Assembly (NCBI RefSeq): GCF_010548145.1
Contig: NZ_JAAGLN010000058.1
Span: 1-34,367, forward strand
Source of the DNA: Streptomyces sp. SID10853
Lineage (GTDB): Bacteria; Actinomycetota; Actinomycetes; Streptomycetales; Streptomycetaceae
Direction: 5' to 3'
DNA length: 34,367 nucleotides
Shown: piece by piece, positions 1-5,772 of the stretch
Layout of the letters: the number at the start of each line of letters is the position of its first letter
How positions within the stretch are numbered: the first letter of the stretch is position 1
Translations under genes and position numbers: made by a program
The notes under the pieces: model-generated
Seen by the model: the letters and a program-made list of their open reading frames with translations, nothing else
What the model was told of the DNA's origin: nothing
Database searches by the model: none

Positions 1-333
1 CACCGCGCGGGCCCGCTCGGCGACCGTGAGCTGCGGCGGCCGCAGCCCGCGGGCCCTGACCGCGCTCCACACGGTCCGCAGGCCGTCCGCGAGGTCGCCA
101 TCGATGTCCAGCTCGCCGGTGATGTACGCCTGGGCCAGGCCGAGTTCGTCGGGCTGCCAGAGCAGCCGGCGCAGTGCGCGGCGGGAACGCAGGACCACCA
201 CGGGTGCGCCGTCGGGGCCCGCGGTGGAGCCGTCCCAGGCCCGCAGGCGCAGCGGGAGGCGGCCGCCGAGGAACTGTTCGACCAGCGGGAACAGCTGCTG
301 GGCGGCGCCGGTCCTGCTCTGAGGGCGCTTCAT
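1..333 (-). CDS. Cyclopropane-fatty-acid-synthase-like methyltransferase, N-terminal part, cut by window edge
   Basis: The reverse complement from position 333 begins MKRPQSRTGAAQQLF and stays open for 111 codons to the window edge. It reads like the N-terminal helical domain of CFA-synthase-family proteins: a poorly conserved stretch, then a conserved core around WQPDELGLAQAYITGELDI. The SAM-binding domain would lie outside the window. The ATG overlaps the TGA of the upstream methyltransferase by four bases (ATGA), so the two are probably translationally coupled. Two CFA-like enzymes in tandem after an FAD enzyme and DUF1365 suggest a multi-step modification of unsaturated acyl chains in membrane phospholipids. 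The family assignment is likely; substrate and product are unknown. Confidence 0.8.
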   Translation of the reverse strand, partial: MKRPQSRTGAAQQLFPLVEQFLGGRLPLRLRAWDGSTAGPDGAPVVVLRSRRALRRLLWQPDELGLAQAYITGELDIDGDLADGLRTVWSAVRARGLRPPQLTVAERARAV

Positions 334-1640
334 CGGGAGGTCTCCTCCTTGGTGAGCAGCAGTTGCTGCACATCGAGATAGCCGGAGCGGAAACCCGCTT
401 CGGAGTAGGCGAGATAGAAGGTCCACAGCCGTCGGAAGGTCCGGTCGAAGCCGAGTGCCCCGACGGCGGGGGCCTGTTCCTCGAACCGTTCGCGCCAGAG
501 CCTGAGGGTCTCGGCGTAGTGCGGCCCGAACTCCTCGCGCCGCCGCACGCGCAGCGCCGTGCGCTCGGCGGTGATCTGCTCGATCGCCTCGGTCGACGGC
601 AGCAGCCCGCCGGGGAAGATGTACTTCTGGATCCAGGTGAAGGTGTCCTTGCTGGCGAGCATCCGCTCGTGCGGCATGGTGATCGCCTGGAGTGCGATCC
701 GGCCGCCGGGTGCCAGCAGCCGGTCCAGTGTCATGAAGTACTCGGGCCAGAACTCGGCGCCGACGGCCTCGATCATCTCGACGCTCACGATGGCGTCGTA
801 ACTGCCTTCCACCCGGCGGTAGTCGAGGATCTCCACCGAGACGCTGTCCTGGTGTCCGGCGGCGCGGATGCGCTCGACGGCCAGCTCGCGCTGTTCCCGG
901 GAGAGCGTCACGGTGCGTACCCGGGCGCCGCGCGCGGCGGCCCGTACGGCCAGTTCGCCCCAGCCGGTGCCGATTTCGAGGAGGCGGGTGCCGGGTCCGA
1001 CCCCGGCCTCGTCGAGCAGCCGGTCGATCTTGCGGTGCTGGGCTGCTGCCAGCAGTGACCGGTCGGCGGGGAAGCCGCGGAAGAGCGCCGACGAGTACGA
1101 GAGCGTCTCGTCGAGGAAGAGCGCGAACAACTCGTTGGAGAGGTCGTAGTGGTGACTGATGTTGTCGCGCGAGCCCTCGGGTGTGTTGCGCTGGGCCGCC
1201 GGCTGCTTCCTGGCCCAGACGGCGCGCAGCTTCTGCAGCGGCGCGGGGATCAGACTCGCGGCCCGTTCGGCGAGCACGGTCAGGACGCCGACCAGGTCGG
1301 CGGCCGCCCATTCGCCCGCCATCCAGGACTCGCCGAAGCCGATCAGGCCGCCGGCGCCGATGCGGCGGAAGAACGCCGCGGGGTCGCGCACATCGAGCAG
1401 CGGCCCGCCGAGCCCGAGTGTCTCGGCGCCGGCGAGCCTGACCCGCAGCGGAAGTCCGGCGAGCGCCCTGCGGACGACGCGTTCCGCGATGGCGGTACGC
1501 AGCCAGGACGCGTCCGGCAGGCGGGCGACGTCCGGCCAGCGCTCGGCGTCGACCTCGGTACGGGGCAGTGCTGTCGCAGGGGTGGCGGACCCGGGAGATC
1601 CAGCGGATCCGGGAGACGCCGGGGACACGGACACACTCAC
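330..1640 (-). CDS. Cyclopropane-fatty-acyl-phospholipid synthase-family SAM methyltransferase
   Basis: The 436-residue protein starts at a GTG that overlaps the DUF1365 stop codon (GTGA). The open frame continues upstream, but only as a shadow of DUF1365. An N-terminal CFA-type helical region is followed by HHYDLSNELF, the SAM-binding glycine motif LEIGTGWGELA, SVEMIEAVG and the downstream PGGRIALQAITMP segment, all typical of CFA synthases. These enzymes add a methylene or methyl group from SAM to double bonds of phospholipid acyl chains. One departure is visible: the usual YSCAYF-like segment reads YSSALF, so the bicarbonate-site cysteine of classical CFA synthase appears to be serine. The family is similar to M. 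tuberculosis UfaA1 (Rv0447c), which occupies the same place in its operon. The exact chemistry cannot be told from sequence. Confidence 0.9.
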   Translation of the reverse strand: MSVSVSPASPGSAGSPGSATPATALPRTEVDAERWPDVARLPDASWLRTAIAERVVRRALAGLPLRVRLAGAETLGLGGPLLDVRDPAAFFRRIGAGGLIGFGESWMAGEWAAADLVGVLTVLAERAASLIPAPLQKLRAVWARKQPAAQRNTPEGSRDNISHHYDLSNELFALFLDETLSYSSALFRGFPADRSLLAAAQHRKIDRLLDEAGVGPGTRLLEIGTGWGELAVRAAARGARVRTVTLSREQRELAVERIRAAGHQDSVSVEILDYRRVEGSYDAIVSVEMIEAVGAEFWPEYFMTLDRLLAPGGRIALQAITMPHERMLASKDTFTWIQKYIFPGGLLPSTEAIEQITAERTALRVRRREEFGPHYAETLRLWRERFEEQAPAVGALGFDRTFRRLWTFYLAYSEAGFRSGYLDVQQLLLTKEETSR

Positions 1641-2359
1641 TTCACGCCCTCCTGGGGCAGATGACGGGGACGGGGCTGGACGGGCAGCCCGCGCAGATAC
1701 AGCCAGATGCCATGTACCCGGATCCCGAAGGAGACGGCCATGGTCGGCCACGGATGGCGGAGCACCGTCCGCAGCAGAACGGCCGGGGTGGCGGCCCGCC
1801 GTTCCCCCCGTACGGTCGCGGTGAACGGGCGTGCGCCGCCGCGTTCCAGATGCACCGCGAGGCTCAGCCGCTCGCCCGGTTCGGGCAGCCGCATCCGGTA
1901 GTCGCCGTCCACGGGGAAGAACGGCGATACGTAGAACTCCTTGGGTACGACGTCCCGGCCGGCCTGGTCCGGGTGCAGCAGATAGCAGTGCCGCTCGCCG
2001 TAGGTGTTGTGCACCTCGGCGACGACGCACAGCGGACGCCCGTCGGCGCCGTGGCACCAGTAGACGGTCAGCGGGTTGAAGACATGGCCGAACACCCGCG
2101 CGTTGGTGAGCATCAGCACGCTGCCGCCGCCGAGGTCGACCCCGCGGGCGGCCAGGAACTTCTCCAGTCCCGCACGGATGGTCCGCTCTCCCCCGCCGAA
2201 GTGGTCGCGGGCCTCGAACCGGGCGAGCGGACGCAGCGGGCGCGGCAGCCGGGGCGGCGCGTCGGGGTCGATCAGCCACAGATAGGTGTGGTGGTGGATG
2301 GTGTGGCGCTTCGGCGCGGTCCTCACATGAGTGACCGTCGACGGGTAGACGGCGTTCAC
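1637..2359 (-). CDS. DUF1365 family protein
   Basis: This 240-residue protein starts at a GTG overlapping the stop of the FAD oxidoreductase (GTGA), and its own stop overlaps the next GTG. The family signature is clear: HTHVRTAPKRHTIHHHTYLWL-like N-terminus, then FGHVFNPLTVYWC, VAEVHNTYGERHCYLL, KEFYVSPFFPVDGDYRMRL and WPTMAVSFGIRVHGIWLYLRG. DUF1365 proteins have no settled biochemical role. They are nearly always found between an FAD-dependent amine-oxidase-like gene and a CFA-like methyltransferase, as here and as in M. tuberculosis Rv0449c-Rv0447c. Conserved His, Asn and Tyr residues suggest an enzyme or metal site, but this is inference. Full family length. Confidence 0.92.
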   Translation of the reverse strand: MNAVYPSTVTHVRTAPKRHTIHHHTYLWLIDPDAPPRLPRPLRPLARFEARDHFGGGERTIRAGLEKFLAARGVDLGGGSVLMLTNARVFGHVFNPLTVYWCHGADGRPLCVVAEVHNTYGERHCYLLHPDQAGRDVVPKEFYVSPFFPVDGDYRMRLPEPGERLSLAVHLERGGARPFTATVRGERRAATPAVLLRTVLRHPWPTMAVSFGIRVHGIWLYLRGLPVQPRPRHLPQEGVK

Positions 2360-3645
2360 CAGATCACCCCCAGCGCCTGTGCGGCGGCGGCGCCCGAACG
2401 GCAGCCGTCCTCATGGAATCCCGAGCCGTGGTAGGCGCCCGCGTAGGCGGTGACCGGGCCGTTCAGCCCGGGCAGCCGCCGCTGCGCGGCCACCGCCGCG
2501 ACGTCGAGTACGGGATGCTCGTACACCATGCGGTCGAGCACCCGGTCGGGGGCGATCCGGTCCGCGCCGTTCAGGGTGACGACGTAGGTCTCCGGCGCGT
2601 CGAGGCGCTGGAGGCGGTTCATGTCGTAGCTGACCTGCACACGGTCGGCCCCGGCGGCGCACCGCGGCATCAGGTAGTTCCAGGAGGCGCGGGCCCGCGG
2701 GCTGCGCGGCAGGATCGTGGTGTCGGTGTGCAGCACGGTGGGGTTGCGCGAGTACCGGAAGGCGCCCAGGACGCCGCTCTCCTGCTCGGTCGGGTCGGCC
2801 AGCAGGGCGAGCGCCTGGTCGGGGTGGACGGCGATGACCACCGAGTCGTACCGCTCGGCCGTGCCGTCGTCCGTGGTGATCTCGACACCGCCCGAGCCAC
2901 CGGCACCGCCACCGAGGCGCCGGACACTGCGGACCGGGGTCGAGGTGTGCAGCGCGGTGAGTTCCTTGCCGACCCGGTCGACGTACGTACGCGAACCGCC
3001 GGTCACCGTGCGCCAGGTCGGGGAGCCGGTCACCGAGAGCAGGCCGTGGTGTTCCAGGAAGCGGAAGAGCGGCACCGCGGGGTGGCCCAGCGCGGTCACC
3101 GGGTCGCAGGACCACACCGCTGAGACCAGCGGTGTCATGAAGTGCGCGGTGAAGTACGGGGAGAAGCCGCCGCGGCCGAGGAACTCACCCAGGGTGAGCG
3201 CCTGCACACCGGCGTCGGCGGCGAGCAGCTTCCGGGCGAGGCGGTGGAAGCGCGGCACCTCGGCGAGCATCCTCAGATAGCGGCCGCGGAACGCGTTGCG
3301 CGGCTGGGCGACGAGGCCGGACAGGCCGCGCGCACCGGCGTATTCGAGGCCGCACCCCTCGCACCGTACCGACATGCTCATCTCCGACTCCTGCGTCTCG
3401 ACGCCCAGTTCGGCGAAGAGCCGCAGCAACTGCGGATACGTGCGCTGGTTGTGGACGATGAACCCGGAGTCGACGGCGTGCACCCGGCCGTCGGCCGACG
3501 GTATGTCGTGGGTGTGCGCGTGACCGCCGAGCCGGTCGTCCGCCTCGTACAGCGAGACCTCATGTGCGCGCTGCAGGACGTGCGCGGCGGTCAGCCCCGC
3601 GATCCCGCTTCCCACCACTGCCGTCCGTCGCCTCTGGTCCGCCAT
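2356..3645 (-). CDS. FAD-dependent oxidoreductase (amine oxidase-like, Rv0449c type)
   Basis: The 429-residue protein has an N-terminal dinucleotide-binding fold: VVGSGIAGLTAAHVL (GxGxxG at about residues 12-17), with an acidic residue ending the second strand (YEADDRLGGHAHT), as in NAD(P)-binding Rossmann-like FAD oxidoreductases. The conserved VDSGFIVHNQRTYPQLLRLF and C-terminal YAGAYHGSGFHEDGCRSG blocks are typical of the group paired with DUF1365 and CFA-like enzymes. The start is ATG with a strong GAAGGAG five bases upstream. A candidate SigK-type promoter sits at 3691-3720, giving a leader of roughly 40 nt. It is the first gene of a four-gene coupled operon. It probably oxidises or desaturates an acyl chain, by inference from its partners. 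Confidence 0.92.
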   Translation of the reverse strand: MADQRRRTAVVGSGIAGLTAAHVLQRAHEVSLYEADDRLGGHAHTHDIPSADGRVHAVDSGFIVHNQRTYPQLLRLFAELGVETQESEMSMSVRCEGCGLEYAGARGLSGLVAQPRNAFRGRYLRMLAEVPRFHRLARKLLAADAGVQALTLGEFLGRGGFSPYFTAHFMTPLVSAVWSCDPVTALGHPAVPLFRFLEHHGLLSVTGSPTWRTVTGGSRTYVDRVGKELTALHTSTPVRSVRRLGGGAGGSGGVEITTDDGTAERYDSVVIAVHPDQALALLADPTEQESGVLGAFRYSRNPTVLHTDTTILPRSPRARASWNYLMPRCAAGADRVQVSYDMNRLQRLDAPETYVVTLNGADRIAPDRVLDRMVYEHPVLDVAAVAAQRRLPGLNGPVTAYAGAYHGSGFHEDGCRSGAAAAQALGVIW

Positions 3646-3690
3646 GCCGCTCCTTCCGCCGAGCCGTGTCGGGCACCGCCCTCACCAGGC

Positions 3691-3720
3691 ATTCGCAGCC
3701 GGAGTCCACCTGGATTGGTC
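3691..3720 (-). promoter_or_regulatory. SigK-like ECF promoter of the FAD/DUF1365/CFA operon
   Basis: On the minus strand GACCAATCC (3720-3712) is followed after exactly 16 bases by CGAAT (3695-3691). The same nine-base and five-base elements with the same spacing occur on the opposite strand at 3741-3770. As remembered, the mycobacterial SigK consensus is CCATCC with CGAAT at 16-17 bases, so this is a close match. Confidence 0.7.
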
Positions 3721-3740
3721 CACCACCCGATCGAATGACA

Positions 3741-3770
3741 GACCAATCCGGAAGCGCACCGGGCCCGAAT
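3741..3770 (+). promoter_or_regulatory. SigK-like ECF promoter of the fasciclin lipoprotein gene
   Basis: GACCAATCC (3741-3749), 16 bases, then CGAAT (3766-3770). It is identical in both elements and in spacing to the divergent promoter at 3691-3720. The predicted start site, near 3777, leaves a leader of about 145 nt before the chosen ATG at 3922. A GTG at 3778 would be almost leaderless but would put about 48 residues in front of the signal peptide. Confidence 0.7.
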
Positions 3771-3921
3771 AGCCGACGTGAGTGCACTTCGGAGAGACGC
3801 GGCCGCACCGGGGTTCGGACAGAACACCCGCTGCGCGACGCGCTGTGCGGCTGCGCCTCACTCCGCTTGTGCCCCATCCCATACAGACCTGTTGAGTCCC
3901 CCTTTCCACGAGGAGAACCCC

Positions 3922-4560
3922 ATGCGCACCACTCGCTTCCCCCGCATCACGCTCGCCGTCGTCGGCGCGGTCGCCCTTCCGCTGGCGCTCTCCGCCTGTT
4001 CGTCGAACGACTCGAAGAAGGACGACTCGAAGGCCGGCGCGGACAAGCCGTCGGCCGCGGCCACCAAGTCGAACGCCATGGACACCAGCAAGCCGTTCGG
4101 CCCCGGCTGTGCCACGGTCCCGAAGAACGGCGCGGGCAGCTTCAACGGCATGGCCAAGGACCCGGTCGCCACCGCCGCCTCGAACAACCCGGCGCTGTCC
4201 ACCCTGGTGACGGCCGTCAAGAAGGCCGGCCTGGTCGACACCCTCAACAACGCCCAGAACATCACCGTGTTCGCCCCGACCAACGACGCCTTCAACAAGA
4301 TCCCGAAGGCTCAGCTGGACAAGGTCCTCAACGACAAGGCGATGCTCACCAAGATCCTCACGTACCACGTCGTCGGCAAGAAGCTCACGCCGAAGATGCT
4401 GGAGAACGGCAGCTACCCGACGCTGGAGAAGAGCAAGCTCACCACCGCGGGCTCCGGTGTCTCCTACAAGGTCAACAACGCCTCGAACGTGGTCTGCGGA
4501 AACGTCCCGACGGCCAACGCCACGGTGTACATCGTCGACTCGGTGCTGATGCCGAAGTAA
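3922..4560 (+). CDS. Fasciclin-domain surface lipoprotein, MPT83/MPT70-like
   Basis: ATG 3922 is preceded by ACGAGGAG and begins a clean lipoprotein signal peptide: MRTTRFPR, a hydrophobic stretch, then lipobox LSAC with the lipidated Cys at residue 26. A Ser/Lys/Ala-rich linker follows, then one fasciclin (FAS1) domain to the end of the 212-residue protein. Diagnostic pieces are FGPGCATVP, DPVATAASNNPALSTL, NITVFAPTNDAFNKIP, ILTYHVV and NATVYIVDSVLMP. These match MPT70/MPT83 of M. tuberculosis almost block for block, including two Cys (GPGC and VVCG) that could form a disulfide. The frame is open upstream to 3778, but that start is unlikely. FAS1 domains mediate adhesion or surface interactions; the Streptomyces role is unknown. 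Shared promoter elements link it to the divergent lipid-modification operon. Confidence 0.93.
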   Translation: MRTTRFPRITLAVVGAVALPLALSACSSNDSKKDDSKAGADKPSAAATKSNAMDTSKPFGPGCATVPKNGAGSFNGMAKDPVATAASNNPALSTLVTAVKKAGLVDTLNNAQNITVFAPTNDAFNKIPKAQLDKVLNDKAMLTKILTYHVVGKKLTPKMLENGSYPTLEKSKLTTAGSGVSYKVNNASNVVCGNVPTANATVYIVDSVLMPK

Positions 4561-4669
4561 GCACGGCCGAGTAACCACGCCGAAGGAAGCCGGCCGGAGG
4601 AAGCACGGCCGAGCGGACACGGCCGGAGCAGGCGCAGCCCGAGCAGGCGCGGGCGCGGCGGCCTGCTCC
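4561..4669. repeat. Degenerate short repeats after the fasciclin gene
   Basis: GCACGGCCGAG occurs at 4561-4571 and 4603-4613, and GAGCAGGCGC occurs twice around 4626-4650. No ribosome binding site or likely gene was seen in the stretch. It may be simple sequence slippage in a GC-rich intergenic region. Confidence 0.4.
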
Positions 4670-4717
4670 GTACGAGCGGGGGCAGGGCGGGTGCGTCCGC
4701 CCTGCCCCCGCTCGTAC
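4670..4717. terminator. Hairpin terminator with perfect 21-bp stem
   Basis: The arms 4670-4690 and 4697-4717 are perfectly complementary over 21 bp with a six-base loop, followed by TCTT. This should terminate the fasciclin transcript. It ends only 12 bases before the ATG of the pseudouridine synthase gene, leaving no room for an ordinary ribosome binding site there. Confidence 0.85.
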
Positions 4718-4729
4718 TCTTGAGCCACC

Positions 4730-5671
4730 ATGAGACGCAAGACTTCCCGGCTCCCGGGCCCGCTGCCGCAGCGCGAGGGCATCGACGCGGTGCGGCTGCG
4801 GCTGCCCGTGGACGGTGCGTGGGCCACCGTCCGGGAGCATCTGGCCGAGCGGCTGCCCGGTGGCGCCGCCGAGGTCGACGCCATGCTGGACAGGGGCGCG
4901 TTCGTCGGGGCGGACGGGCCGGTCCTGGCCGATACGCCCTATACGCCGGGCGGCTCGGTCTGGTTCCACCGGGACTTCCCCGACGAGGTGCCCGTTCCGT
5001 TCCCCATCGAGGTGCGCTACCGCGACGAGCACATCGTCGTCGCCGACAAACCGCACTTCCTGGCCACCACACCGCGGGGCCGGCACATCACCCAGACCGC
5101 GCTGGCACGCCTCCGCAAGGATCTCGGACTGCCCGCACTGAGCCCAGCCCACCGGCTGGACCGGCTGACCGCGGGGCTTGTGCTGTTCTCCGTACGGCCC
5201 GAGGAGCGCGGCGCGTACCAGACGCTGTTCCGGGACCGGAAGGTGCACAAGGAGTACGAGGGCGTCGCCCCCTATCGGGCCGGTCTCGCGCTGCCGCACG
5301 TCTCGCGCAGCCGTATCGAGAAAGTGCCCGGAATCGTCGCCGCCTTCGAGACACCCGGCGAACCGAACAGCGAGACCCGCATCGAACTGACCGGACGCGC
5401 GGGCGGTCTCGCCCGCTACCGGCTGACCCCGGTCACCGGCCGTACCCACCAGCTGCGCGTCCATATGAACGCGCTGGGCATCCCGCTGCTCGGCGATCCC
5501 TTCTTCCCCGTCGTCACCGACCCGGCCCCGGAGGACTTCCGCAGGCCGCTGCAACTGCTGGCCCGGGTACTGGAGTTCACCGATCCGGTGACCGGCGCCG
5601 AGCACCGCTTCGAGAGCGGCCGTTCGCTGCTGGCCTGGACGGCGTACGAGGCGTGGGCGGCCGGCCGCTGA
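4730..5671 (+). CDS. RluA-family pseudouridine synthase
   Basis: The 313-residue protein converts specific uridines in RNA to pseudouridine. The catalytic motif is HRLDRLTAGLVLF, with the Asp of HRLDR as nucleophile. Upstream is the family's YRDEHIVVADKPHFLATTP segment. Downstream are KEYEGVAPY, RYRLTPVTGRTHQLRVHM and GIPLLGDPFFP, all typical of RluA/RluC-type enzymes. An S4-like region may precede the catalytic domain (VREHLAERLPGG). ATG 4730 gives the best N-terminus but has no clear Shine-Dalgarno sequence. The transcript may be leaderless, starting just after the hairpin at 4670-4717. Whether the target is rRNA or tRNA cannot be told. The gene converges on helY, with a bidirectional hairpin between. 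Confidence 0.9.
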   Translation: MRRKTSRLPGPLPQREGIDAVRLRLPVDGAWATVREHLAERLPGGAAEVDAMLDRGAFVGADGPVLADTPYTPGGSVWFHRDFPDEVPVPFPIEVRYRDEHIVVADKPHFLATTPRGRHITQTALARLRKDLGLPALSPAHRLDRLTAGLVLFSVRPEERGAYQTLFRDRKVHKEYEGVAPYRAGLALPHVSRSRIEKVPGIVAAFETPGEPNSETRIELTGRAGGLARYRLTPVTGRTHQLRVHMNALGIPLLGDPFFPVVTDPAPEDFRRPLQLLARVLEFTDPVTGAEHRFESGRSLLAWTAYEAWAAGR

Positions 5672-5681
5672 AACGGCCGAG

Positions 5682-5709
5682 GCCCCCGCAGGACTGATCC
5701 CGCGGGGGC
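5682..5709. terminator. Bidirectional terminator between pseudouridine synthase and helY
   Basis: GCCCCCGC (5682-5689) pairs with GCGGGGGC (5702-5709) around a 12-base loop that can pair further inside. It lies between two converging stop codons (5671 and 5773). Confidence 0.75.
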
Positions 5710-5772
5710 TCCACGACGCCCGGACAGGGTGTGGTCAGCTCACCACCGAGCGGTCAGTCCACCACTCAGTTG

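Noticed and set aside
1641..2279. The N-terminal extension of the CFA-like frame up to 2279
   Set aside because: It is the out-of-frame shadow of DUF1365. The GTG at 1640 with stop/start overlap gives a normal CFA-family length.
3778..3921. A nearly leaderless GTG start for the fasciclin protein just after the SigK-like promoter
   Set aside because: It would add 48 residues before a perfect lipoprotein signal peptide, and ATG 3922 has a good ribosome binding site.
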